In this document: one piece after another, positions 33,682 to 42,327 of the stretch
Position numbering within the stretch: position 1 is the first letter of the stretch
How the letters are laid out: each line of letters begins with the position of its first letter
NCBI GenBank assembly: GCA_001304015.1
Contig: LJUY01000014.1
Span: 1 to 53,310, forward strand
Direction: 5' to 3'
DNA length: 53,310 nt
Source: a candidate division Zixibacteria bacterium SM23_81
Lineage (GTDB): Bacteria > SM23-81
The notes under the pieces: model-generated
What the model was told of the DNA's origin: nothing
The model's input: only the letters and a program-made list of their open reading frames with translations
Databases searched by the model: none
Program-made: the position numbers and the translations under genes

Positions 33682-35568
33682 ATGTGCGGCATATGTGGCC
33701 AACTGTATTGTGACCGCCATCGAAGGGTGCAGGCGGACACCATCGAGAAGATGTGCCAGAGCATCGCCCACCGGGGCCCCGATGACCAGGGGGTTTTCGT
33801 CTCTGGGAACCTGGGTCTGGGCAGTCGGCGGCTCAAGGTCATAGACCTGGAGACCGGCCACCAACCTATGAGTAACGAAGATGGGAGCGTGTGGATTGCT
33901 TTCAACGGCGAGATTTACAACTACCGTTCTTTGACAGAGACGCTCAAGAAAAGGGGGCACCGCTTTCAGACCAAGAGCGACACCGAGTCTATCCTGCACG
34001 CCTATGAAGAATTCGACGTGGCCTGTTTGGAGAAACTCAACGGAATGTTCGCTATGGCGATATGGGATGCTCAAAAGCAGCGGCTTTTGCTGGCCCGGGA
34101 CCGTCTGGGCATCAAACCCCTCTATTACTATTTCGACGGAGAGAAGTTAGTTTTTGGCTCCGAACTGAAGTCGATTCTCCAGGCACCGGGAATAGAGAGG
34201 TCGGTGGACTTGGTGGCCCTGAATAACTATCTGACCTTTGAGTATATTCCCAGCCCGCGGGCTATCTTTGAGAAGATGCACAAACTGGAGCCGGGACATT
34301 ATCTAACTTGGGACGGAAAAAAATTGGTCAGACATCCTTACTGGCAGCTCCTGGTTCAGCCTCAATCTCAAGAAGATGCCAACGGGCGCCTACGAGAGCT
34401 GATGGCCGACGCGGTGAACATGCGCTTGGTCTCCGACGTTCCCCTAGGAGCATTTCTCAGCGGGGGCATCGACTCCAGCATCGTGGTGGCCCTGATGGCT
34501 CAGTTGGTGGACGAGCCGGTGAAAACATTCTCCATCGGCTTCAAAGAATCTTCCTACAACGAGCTGGAATACGCTCGGGCAGTGGCCACACGGTATGCCA
34601 CCGACCATCACGAGTACGTCATTGAAGCCAACGCCCTGGAGTTGACGGAGAAGCTCATCGCTCACTTCGATGAACCCTTTGGGGACTTCTCCATCTTTCC
34701 CACCTACTTGGTTTCAAAGATGGCCCGCGGCGACGTCACCGTTGCTTTAACGGGGGATGGGGGAGACGAGCTGTTCGGGGGCTACGATACCTATCTGGCC
34801 CAGAAATTCGATCGTCGGTTTTACCACTGGTTACCGAAACTCCTGAAAACGAGGGTCATGGATTCCTTGGCCGATGGATTGGCTCCCCGGGAGGCCAAAA
34901 AAGGGCCGGTCAATATTTTCAAGCGATTTATCCAAGGGACGCGACTTCCATCTGATCTGTCTCATGCCCGCTGGATGGTCTTTCTCACGGAACAGGAGCG
35001 GTCCTGCCTCTTCTCTCCAGATGTGTGGCATCAGCTAGCCCGGAAGGATCCGTATGATTTTCTCCGCCGCCACGCTCAGGATGCGGGACAGGTTGACCAA
35101 CTGAGCCGCTCCGGTTATGTGGACGTGAAGAGCTATTTGGTCGATGATATCCTGGTCAAGGTGGACAGGATGAGCATGGCGGTTTCCTTAGAGGTTCGGG
35201 TGCCCTTTTTGGATCACCGAGTGGTGGAACTGGCCTTTACATTGCCTCCTAATATGAAAATCCACGGCTGGCAAACCAAGTTCTTGCTGAAGCAAGCCAT
35301 GGCCGATCTCCTTCCACCGGCCATTCAGAAAAGGGATAAGCAGGGATTCAGCATTCCCATCAAAACCTGGATTCGCGGAGAGCTGCGACCAATGATGACC
35401 GATCTGCTGGCCGAGAGCCGCCTGAGGCGGGAAGGTTTTTTCAACAGCTCCTGGGTTTCCAGGCTGGTCTCTGAGCACCTTCAAGGTGTTGAGAACCATA
35501 GTCACAAACTATGGGCACTAATGGTGTTTGAGAGCTGGTATCAGTCTTACATGGAGAGTGCACAGTGA
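33682..35568 (+). CDS. AsnB-type glutamine amidotransferase/synthetase
   Basis: A 628-residue asparagine-synthetase-like protein of the kind found in XrtA/EPS loci. The glutaminase domain is intact: MCGICGQ with nucleophilic Cys at position 2, RRLKVIDL, FNGEIYN and KSDTESIL. The synthetase domain has SGGIDSS (260-266), FSIGF, DEPFGD, GDGGDELFGGYDTY and a late K.DKQGFSIPI. It probably amidates a carboxyl group on a sugar (for example a hexuronic acid) using glutamine and ATP, rather than making asparagine. Its TGA overlaps the GTG of the next gene. Confidence 0.92.
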   Translation: MCGICGQLYCDRHRRVQADTIEKMCQSIAHRGPDDQGVFVSGNLGLGSRRLKVIDLETGHQPMSNEDGSVWIAFNGEIYNYRSLTETLKKRGHRFQTKSDTESILHAYEEFDVACLEKLNGMFAMAIWDAQKQRLLLARDRLGIKPLYYYFDGEKLVFGSELKSILQAPGIERSVDLVALNNYLTFEYIPSPRAIFEKMHKLEPGHYLTWDGKKLVRHPYWQLLVQPQSQEDANGRLRELMADAVNMRLVSDVPLGAFLSGGIDSSIVVALMAQLVDEPVKTFSIGFKESSYNELEYARAVATRYATDHHEYVIEANALELTEKLIAHFDEPFGDFSIFPTYLVSKMARGDVTVALTGDGGDELFGGYDTYLAQKFDRRFYHWLPKLLKTRVMDSLADGLAPREAKKGPVNIFKRFIQGTRLPSDLSHARWMVFLTEQERSCLFSPDVWHQLARKDPYDFLRRHAQDAGQVDQLSRSGYVDVKSYLVDDILVKVDRMSMAVSLEVRVPFLDHRVVELAFTLPPNMKIHGWQTKFLLKQAMADLLPPAIQKRDKQGFSIPIKTWIRGELRPMMTDLLAESRLRREGFFNSSWVSRLVSEHLQGVENHSHKLWALMVFESWYQSYMESAQ

Positions 35569-36566
35569 GGAACAGAGAAAGGGGAATGAGCCGGCCCAGA
35601 AGCATTGGCCGTCTGCTGAAGGTGTACTGGAATTATGTGGTGGCCAGGAGAAGCAGGTGTTCATATCCTCCTTATCGAGTGTGGGTGGAGTCCACCAGCA
35701 AATGCAATCTCAGGTGCCCGATGTGTCCCAACAAATCCCTGGATAAAAGTCAACTGGGGATGATGGACCCGGACCTCTTTGGGAAGATTATAGACCAAAT
35801 CGCCCCATATGTCCACGACATGAATATCCATCACCGGGGAGAGTCGCTACTTCACCCCGATCTTGCCAGCATGATCGCCTATGCCACTGAGAGAGGGATT
35901 ATGGTCAAACTGCACACCAACGCGACCCTGCTGGATGAAGAAAAAAGCCATCAGCTGGTTCAATCGGGTCTGAATTTGATCTCTTTCTCATTCGATGGCC
36001 TCGATGCCGAGACCTACGAAAGATACCGGAAGGGTGCCTCTTTTCACGATACGGTGAGGAATATCCGCAACTTCCTAAAGATTAAAAAGAAGCTGGGCTC
36101 CTCACAGCCCTTTGCCATTCTGGAGATGATGGATCTCTCCGAGGTGGACAGACGTTACAGCCTGAGGGACAAAAAAGAGTTTCTGAGCAAATTCGATCAT
36201 CTGCCCCTAGACCGGTTTGTCGTGAAAAAGCCCCATAATTTTGGCGGAAACGTTCGTCTGACCCCCTCGGACGATCCCTCCCTTCGACCTCTGACTCCGT
36301 GCACCATCCTATGGCATTCTTTGGTGGTTCTGTGGAATGGAGAGGTAGTGCCTTGTCCCCAGGACTTTTTCGGCCAGATGGTTCTGGGCAACGTTCAGGA
36401 AGAAAAACTGGTGGATATTTTCAACACACCTGAACTTATAAAGTTACGTAAGAACATGTTGCGCAGACAGGTGGACCCCTGCGGCCCATGCGCTCGATGT
36501 GATTTTATCAGGCGTCCCACAGCCCTGGGGATTCCTTTGCAAAGCCTGAGGTACCTTAGGAAGTGA
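35565..36566 (+). CDS. Radical SAM/SPASM enzyme
   Basis: A 333-residue radical SAM protein: CNLRCPMC (C47, C51, C54), HRGESLLHPDL, SFSFDGLDAETYERYRKG, and a C-terminal SPASM region with C.ILW.SLVVLWNGEVVPCPQDFFG, LGNVQEE and CGPCARCDF. The GTG start at 35565 overlaps the upstream stop and has GGAG eight bases before it; an ATG seven codons later has the ribosome site too close. SPASM enzymes of this type occur in polysaccharide loci but their sugar chemistry is mostly undefined. Confidence 0.87.
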   Translation: MRNRERGMSRPRSIGRLLKVYWNYVVARRSRCSYPPYRVWVESTSKCNLRCPMCPNKSLDKSQLGMMDPDLFGKIIDQIAPYVHDMNIHHRGESLLHPDLASMIAYATERGIMVKLHTNATLLDEEKSHQLVQSGLNLISFSFDGLDAETYERYRKGASFHDTVRNIRNFLKIKKKLGSSQPFAILEMMDLSEVDRRYSLRDKKEFLSKFDHLPLDRFVVKKPHNFGGNVRLTPSDDPSLRPLTPCTILWHSLVVLWNGEVVPCPQDFFGQMVLGNVQEEKLVDIFNTPELIKLRKNMLRRQVDPCGPCARCDFIRRPTALGIPLQSLRYLRK

Positions 36567-36591
36567 TACGTTTTTCCATTAAGGAAGATCC

Positions 36592-38127
36592 ATGAGTAAA
36601 CGGCCCTTCAAGGTGGTGTTGGCCGTTCCGCCAGGGGGATATTTGGCGGAGAGATGGGCTCAGGGGCAGATGATGCCGGCTCTGGGGCTCTCCTATTTGG
36701 CGGCGGTCCTGGAACAGGAGAAGGTGGAGGTTCAGTTGCTCCCCTGCCATGTTCTGGGACTGTCCTGGGGGCAGATCAGAGAGGAAATCGCCCGGGACAA
36801 GCCAGACATGGTGGGAATCACCACGACCACAGAGAACAGATTTTTCAGTTTCCGCCTGGCCGAGATCGCCAAAGAAGCCCATCCTCCCGCATGTGTTGTT
36901 CTCGGCGGGCCGCATATGAACGCCACCGCTAGTGACACCCTGATCCATATGCGGGCTGTGGATGTGGTCGCCCTGGGTGAGGGGGAGGATACCATCGTAG
37001 ACCTGGTCAAGGCCATGCGGGAAGGGGGGCATTTGAGCAAGGTCCCGGGACTCGCCTATCGGGATGGAGAGAATGTGGCGATGACCCCTCAAAGACCTCT
37101 TATCCCGGATTTGGACCGACTTCCCCTGCCCGCTCGGCACCTGGAGCCCTGGGACCGCTACAACTGTCGCATGGATGTTCCCGGGGAGGGAATCCTCCCG
37201 GCGGCAAACATGATGACCAGTCGCGGCTGTCCCTTTTCGTGTAATTTCTGCGCCACGCCAACGAATTGGGGCAGAAAGGTGCGAGGTTTTTCGCCAGAAC
37301 GTGTTCTTTCGGAATTAGAACATCTGGTTCAACGGTATCAAGTTCAGGTGGTTTGGTTTTACGACGACACCTTCAACTACAATCCGCAGCGGTTGGATCG
37401 GATCTGCGATCTGTTGGTGGAGAGGAATCTGGACATCAAATGGTACTGTGAAATTCGTGTCGATCTGCTGGACAAAGCCTCTTTGGAGAAGATGGTTCGC
37501 TCGGGCTGCTACTATTTGGGTTTTGGGGTGGAGACGGCCTCTGAGCGCATTAGCCGAGAGATCATCGGGAAAAAAGCGAGTCTAAAAAAGGGCCTGGAAG
37601 TAATCGATTGGTGCCGAGAGTTTGGGATCACCGCCAATCCCTTCTTCATATTTAGCCATCCCACGGAAACGTGGTCAGAAGCTGTGCAGACCATGGAAGT
37701 CATCGAGGCCATCAAGGATCGTTGTGATGTGAGCGCTTCCATCCTTCACGTGTACCCCGGAACTCCTTTGGAGGTGCGGGCCAGAAGAGAGGGCCAGCTT
37801 CCTCAAGATTTTTCATGGTCTTTGAGAAATTTCAAGCACGTCATCGTGATCCCGGCAGCCCAAGGTCATGTTCCTCTCTACAAGGATCAGCTGACCTGGT
37901 CCCAGATCTGCGAGCTGATGTTGCGGTTTTCCCAATCCACTAAGAAGATCTCTTTGCTCAAGAAAGTTCCCAAAGTTTTGAAAAGCCTATACTCTCTGGC
38001 CGATGTGAGAAGATATCTGATCATGCTGTGGGTCTTCCTCCTTTTGAAGGCGTCCCGGATATTCGGCTCATCTGGACGGACTTTCGGCCGGCAATCCAAA
38101 CCCAGCTTGAGGGTGACGACGCCATGA
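36592..38127 (+). CDS. B12-binding-domain radical SAM protein
   Basis: A 511-residue class B-like radical SAM enzyme. N-terminal cobalamin-binding-type Rossmann domain (about 10-150: LGLSYLAAVLE, MVGITTTT, VVLGGPHMNA, ALGEGEDTI), then SRGCPFSCNFC giving C213, C217 and C220, FYDDTFNYN and GVETASE. The basic C-terminal region after 430 is hydrophobic near 470-485 and may associate with membranes. Family members do methylations or rearrangements. It overlaps the start of the epimerase gene (ATGA). Confidence 0.87.
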   Translation: MSKRPFKVVLAVPPGGYLAERWAQGQMMPALGLSYLAAVLEQEKVEVQLLPCHVLGLSWGQIREEIARDKPDMVGITTTTENRFFSFRLAEIAKEAHPPACVVLGGPHMNATASDTLIHMRAVDVVALGEGEDTIVDLVKAMREGGHLSKVPGLAYRDGENVAMTPQRPLIPDLDRLPLPARHLEPWDRYNCRMDVPGEGILPAANMMTSRGCPFSCNFCATPTNWGRKVRGFSPERVLSELEHLVQRYQVQVVWFYDDTFNYNPQRLDRICDLLVERNLDIKWYCEIRVDLLDKASLEKMVRSGCYYLGFGVETASERISREIIGKKASLKKGLEVIDWCREFGITANPFFIFSHPTETWSEAVQTMEVIEAIKDRCDVSASILHVYPGTPLEVRARREGQLPQDFSWSLRNFKHVIVIPAAQGHVPLYKDQLTWSQICELMLRFSQSTKKISLLKKVPKVLKSLYSLADVRRYLIMLWVFLLLKASRIFGSSGRTFGRQSKPSLRVTTP

Positions 38128-39104
38128 GGGTGTTGGTGACGGGTGGCACGGGATTTGCTGGCAGTCATCTGTGTAAGAGGCTTATTGACAATGGATACCA
38201 GGTGCGAGCCCTGGTTCGAGATCCTCACCGAGCCGATCTCTTGGCCCAATGGGGCGCGGAGCTCGTCTGCGGAGATCTTCGGAATCCGGAATCTCTGAAA
38301 CGCGCCCTGAAGGGTGAGGAGGTGGTGTATCATGTGGCAGCTGTTTTCCGGCGGGGGGATCTATCCCCTAAGGAGATGTGGGCGACCAACGTCACCGGTA
38401 CGAAAAACATCCTCGAGGCGGCGGAGAAAGCAGGCGTTCGGCGTTTTGTCCATTGCAGTACAGTGGGGGTTCATGGTGAGATCACAAGGGGCCCGGCCAA
38501 TGAGGAGTCTCCCTACCGACCCGGCGACGCTTATCAAAAATCGAAAGTGGAGGGGGAGCGGATCGCTTTTTCTTATATGGAGAGGGGACGTCTGCCCATT
38601 GTGGTGTTTCGCCCAGGTGGGATCTACGGACCCGGTGATTTGAGGTTTCTGAAACTCTTTAAGGCCATTAAAAAAGGTCGCTTTGTGATGCTCGGTTCCG
38701 GGCGCGTGCTGTATCAGCTAATTTACATCTCTGACCTCATTGATGGCATACTACTTTGCGGCACCAAAGATCAGGCCTTGGGTAAGGTTTTCATTTTGAC
38801 GGGAGAGGAACCCATCACTTTGAATCACTTCGTGGAGGTCATCGCCAAGACTCTGGGCGTTTCCATCCCCCGACTGCGGATCCCCGTGGCTCCGGTTTAT
38901 GGGACCAGTCTGCTCTGCGAGCTTCTCTGCCGACCCCTGGGAGTGGATCCTCCCCTGCATCGACGCAGGATCGACTTTTTCAGGAAGTCCAGGTGGTTTG
39001 ATATATCCAGAGCGAAGAGGGAGCTGGGTTTTCGACCCAAGACGGATCTGACTACGGGCATCGAGTGCACCGCAGCTTGGTATAGAGAGCAAGGCTATTT
39101 ATAA
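38124..39104 (+). CDS. NAD(P)-dependent epimerase/dehydratase
   Basis: A 326-residue extended SDR protein. Motif TGGTGFAGSHLCKRL near the N-terminus, VYHVAAVFRRGD, CSTVGVHG, catalytic Y-x3-K in YQKSKVEGE, and FRPGGIYGPGD. The overall pattern resembles the HpnA/3-beta-hydroxysteroid-dehydrogenase-like SDR branch rather than GalE. The frame is open further upstream, but ATG 38124 is preferred: it overlaps the upstream stop and has GAGGGTGACG ahead. Likely a sugar-nucleotide or lipid ketoreductase/epimerase in the pathway. Confidence 0.86.
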   Translation: MRVLVTGGTGFAGSHLCKRLIDNGYQVRALVRDPHRADLLAQWGAELVCGDLRNPESLKRALKGEEVVYHVAAVFRRGDLSPKEMWATNVTGTKNILEAAEKAGVRRFVHCSTVGVHGEITRGPANEESPYRPGDAYQKSKVEGERIAFSYMERGRLPIVVFRPGGIYGPGDLRFLKLFKAIKKGRFVMLGSGRVLYQLIYISDLIDGILLCGTKDQALGKVFILTGEEPITLNHFVEVIAKTLGVSIPRLRIPVAPVYGTSLLCELLCRPLGVDPPLHRRRIDFFRKSRWFDISRAKRELGFRPKTDLTTGIECTAAWYREQGYL

Positions 39105-39133
39105 AAATCATGGAGCGGCTGGAGGATATTTTC

Positions 39134-40363
39134 ATGTCGCGAATTAATGTGCTGTGGGTCATCGATCATGTCTGCTACGACGGCAGCCTTCATGGGGGGG
39201 GACGGCTTTACTGGAACGTGGTTCCGAAGTTCGATTCGCGGCGATTCCATATCATCCCCTGCTTTTTGCGAGCAAGCCCAGTGCTGCGTCAAGTCTTCGC
39301 CAAGAGCCCAGCGCCGGTGAGGATTTTGGAAAAGAGTAAGTTCGATATCACCACCATATGGACCTTGCTGCGTCTGATTCGAAAAGAACGCATTCATGTG
39401 ATGCATTTGCACTGCTATGGTTCCTCCTCCTTTGGCCGCGTTGCTGGATGGATTGCCGGTGTGCCGACCATCGTTCACGATTATGACACCGAGGTCTATT
39501 TCCCGTACCCCTGGTATCTGTGGATTGTGGATCGGGTCTTGGCTCCAAAAACCAGCGGAGCGGTGGCTGCCTCTCCTATGGTGCGCGACTACGCTATCAG
39601 GGCGAGAAAATTGGCGCCAAACAAAATTAGAACGATGTTCCACGCCGTGCCGCGGGAGAAATACCATCCCGTTCCAAGTGAGAAGATTGCGGCTGTGAGA
39701 CGTCAGCTGGGAGCCGGCAATGACACCAAGATAGTGGGTACCGTGACGAAGCTGGGCCCGCAGAGGGGGAACGCCTATTTGCTGAGAGCGGCTCAAAAGA
39801 TCTTGATGCAGCACCCGGATGCGTTGTTTTTGCTGATTTATAAGGTCACCATATACCATCGCGATCCCAGCAGGAAATATGTGGCCAGTCCCGACGTTAC
39901 AGTTGGAGAAGAAAGCCTGGAGGGTTTGAAGGCTTTGGCCCGGGAGCTGGGCATAGAGGAAAAGGTTCGCTTCGTCGACTCTTGGGATCAATCGGATGAG
40001 CTTATCTCCGCCATGGATCTCATGGTGATGCCCTTTCTCAGCAAGAGGTTTTCCTCGGTGAAGCTTTTGGAAGCAATGGCCATGGGAAAGACAATCGTCG
40101 CCACCAGGTTGGGGGAACAGCGGGAGATTATACAAGATGGAATCAACGGATACTTGGTGACAGCAGGGGATGTATCCGAACTGGCTTCTAAGATCTCACA
40201 GGTTCTGGCCCACCCGCGAGAATTGGACAAGCTCAGTTGTGGGGCCAAAAAGCTGTCTCAGAAGTACAGCGTCGACAGTTATGTGCAAACCCTGCAGGAT
40301 TGGTATGCCGAACTGGCGGCTCCCGCACTCATCAAGTCCGCTGATAGGGGAAGCTGGGAATGA
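39134..40363 (+). CDS. GT4 glycosyltransferase
   Basis: A 409-residue GT-B glycosyltransferase. N-terminus NVLWVIDHVCYDGSLHGGGR, then HVMHLHCYGSSSFGR and VHDYDTE. The C-terminal domain has VGTVTKLGPQRGNAYLL, FVDSWDQSDELISAMDLMVMPFLS and KLLEAMAMGKTIVAT (the donor-binding E.x.E region is partly altered). ATG 39134 is chosen because GGAGG lies nine bases upstream; an ATG eight codons earlier is possible. Its stop overlaps the following AsnB-like start (ATGA). Confidence 0.88.
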   Translation: MSRINVLWVIDHVCYDGSLHGGGRLYWNVVPKFDSRRFHIIPCFLRASPVLRQVFAKSPAPVRILEKSKFDITTIWTLLRLIRKERIHVMHLHCYGSSSFGRVAGWIAGVPTIVHDYDTEVYFPYPWYLWIVDRVLAPKTSGAVAASPMVRDYAIRARKLAPNKIRTMFHAVPREKYHPVPSEKIAAVRRQLGAGNDTKIVGTVTKLGPQRGNAYLLRAAQKILMQHPDALFLLIYKVTIYHRDPSRKYVASPDVTVGEESLEGLKALARELGIEEKVRFVDSWDQSDELISAMDLMVMPFLSKRFSSVKLLEAMAMGKTIVATRLGEQREIIQDGINGYLVTAGDVSELASKISQVLAHPRELDKLSCGAKKLSQKYSVDSYVQTLQDWYAELAAPALIKSADRGSWE

Positions 40364-42246
40364 TTCTGGGCATCTGGCAGGATGATAAATCAGGCGACCA
40401 GCTCCGGGAAGATTTGTCGGCAGCCATGTCGGTGGCCTGGTCTGGCAAGGTTCCCGAGTCAGCTGCTCTATGGGCCGATAACGGTTTGGCTTTTTGTTGG
40501 ACACCCCTTCAGCTGGAGACCATGGACGAGTTGCCTCAGCCTGTTATGAATCAAGATCAGATGGTGGTTTTGTTGTTTCAGGGAAAAATCTATAACTTGG
40601 TGGAGTTGCGGAAACACCTCGGCTTCCAGCGGCATTTTCAAACGAGCTCTTCAGGTGAAGCTTTGGTTCACCTTTATGCAAAACGGTCAGAGAACTTCTT
40701 GGAGCGAGTGAACGGCAAATTCGCCTTTGCGCTGTGGGATCGGAAGTCGCACACCCTGTTGCTGGGGAGAGACCGTTTGGGCATCGAGCCGATGTTTTAT
40801 CATCAAAACGGCCCCAGGCTTGTCTTCAGCACTTCTTTGAGAGCGCTTCTAGATATGGGCTGGGTCGACAAGAGCCTGAACTACCAGGCAATATTGCAGT
40901 ATCTGCTGTTTTGTTATAATCCCGGACAGGAAACCTTCGTTCGTGGGGTCCATAAATTGCCAGCAGGATGCCTTCTGAAGGCCCATCGTGCCAGAACCTC
41001 TGTGGAAAGATATTGGCGATTGAGCTTTGCCGAGACGCAGGCAAAGAGCGAAAAGCGTTATGGAGAGGAGATTCTGGACCTCATCCGGGATGCCGTTCAG
41101 GTTCGCGCTGAGCCCGATGACGCTCCGGGGATTTTTCTGAGCGGCGGGACAGACTCCAGCACCTTGGTGAGCTTGGCTTCGCGTATATATAACCGGCCGT
41201 TGCGCACTTTTTCTTTCCGTTGTCGAGGCAAGTCCTTCGATGAATCCCGCTACGCTCGCTTGGTGGCGGAACGCTACGGAGCGAATCACACTGTGGTTCC
41301 CTTTGATGCCCAGCGAGTTGTTCTTATTTCCAAGGCTGTGGAGTGTATGGACGAGCCTTTCTGCGACATCGGGATTGAAATAGGAACCTATCTTCTGGGT
41401 CAGGCCGCTGGAGGGCAGGTGTCATATGTTTTTAGCGGAGAGGGGGGTGATGAGGCCTTCGGAGGGCACCCCGTTTATCTAGCCGATAAGGTGGCAGCTC
41501 TTATAGACGTCATACCCAAGGTTTTGCTGCGACCCCTGACGTGGAGTTTGCAGCGTCTTCCAGACAGCGACCAGAAGAAAAACTTGCAGGTGAAAGCCAA
41601 ACGTTTTGCTTTCAGCATATCTTTTCCCCGAGAGCTTCTCAGCCACCGCTGGAGGACTTACTATACTTTTGGTGATATACAGCGATTGTGCAGTGAGGAA
41701 TTCTTGCGTCATTGCGATACGGATGAGATGTTCGCGGACATTCTGCGGTATAACCGTGAGGCGGACGGACGGGACCAATTGAGCCGGAGCCTGTACAGCG
41801 ATTATTGGACCCTGGTCGATTTCTACTTGAGAAGGCTACAGCTGTTGAGAGCTTTTTCGGTGGAAAGCCGGTTGCCCTTATTAGATTATCGTTTGGTGGA
41901 ATATGCTGCTAAGATGCCTTCTTCAACGAAAGTCCGGGGATTCACCGAGACCAAATATATCTACAAAAAGGTGTTGAATGGGGTTATTCCCCATGAAATC
42001 CTGTATGGACGGCCAAAGCTCGGCCACAGCGTTCCCCTGAAGAACTGGCTGCGAGAAGACAACCAGGTCAGGCAGTTCCTCATGGATCACATCTGTCAGG
42101 GGCTGTTCCGGGAAAGGGGCTTCTTTCGGGATCAAGCCATTGGCAGGATGGTGGACGAGCACACCAGAAGAGTTGACAATCATTCTCATCGACTCTGGGG
42201 CCTGTTGGTCCTGGAGCTATGGTTGAGAGCCCATATAGACGGATGA
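40360..42246 (+). CDS. AsnB-like synthetase lacking a functional glutaminase site
   Basis: A 628-residue asparagine-synthetase-fold protein whose N-terminal domain keeps the fold (KIYNLVELRKHLG, LGRDRLGIEPMFY) but not the chemistry. It starts MILGIW instead of MCGI, so the nucleophilic Cys is gone. The glutamine-binding NGE of the sister protein is QGK, and the aspartate in KSDTE is missing (SSSGEA). The synthetase half is intact: FLSGGTDSS (SGG from about 261), FSFRC, DEPFCDIG and GEGGDEAFGGH. It may use ammonia, an amine or an internal nucleophile, like beta-lactam and carbapenam synthetases, which also lost the Cys. It is followed by a carbamoyltransferase. Confidence 0.88.
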   Translation: MILGIWQDDKSGDQLREDLSAAMSVAWSGKVPESAALWADNGLAFCWTPLQLETMDELPQPVMNQDQMVVLLFQGKIYNLVELRKHLGFQRHFQTSSSGEALVHLYAKRSENFLERVNGKFAFALWDRKSHTLLLGRDRLGIEPMFYHQNGPRLVFSTSLRALLDMGWVDKSLNYQAILQYLLFCYNPGQETFVRGVHKLPAGCLLKAHRARTSVERYWRLSFAETQAKSEKRYGEEILDLIRDAVQVRAEPDDAPGIFLSGGTDSSTLVSLASRIYNRPLRTFSFRCRGKSFDESRYARLVAERYGANHTVVPFDAQRVVLISKAVECMDEPFCDIGIEIGTYLLGQAAGGQVSYVFSGEGGDEAFGGHPVYLADKVAALIDVIPKVLLRPLTWSLQRLPDSDQKKNLQVKAKRFAFSISFPRELLSHRWRTYYTFGDIQRLCSEEFLRHCDTDEMFADILRYNREADGRDQLSRSLYSDYWTLVDFYLRRLQLLRAFSVESRLPLLDYRLVEYAAKMPSSTKVRGFTETKYIYKKVLNGVIPHEILYGRPKLGHSVPLKNWLREDNQVRQFLMDHICQGLFRERGFFRDQAIGRMVDEHTRRVDNHSHRLWGLLVLELWLRAHIDG

Positions 42247-42327
42247 GTTGCGGGAAAGAAGAGTTTTGAGTTCAATTTCCACGGGAACCAGCTAGGCTGG
42301 GAGGCAAGCGAAAAGAGGAAAAAAGTC

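Noticed and set aside
27158-36566. Assignment as a true exosortase (XrtA/PEP-CTERM) locus
   Set aside because: The deacetylase and AsnB resemble members of such loci, but no exosortase, PrsT or PEP-CTERM protein is visible, so only the family resemblance is stated.
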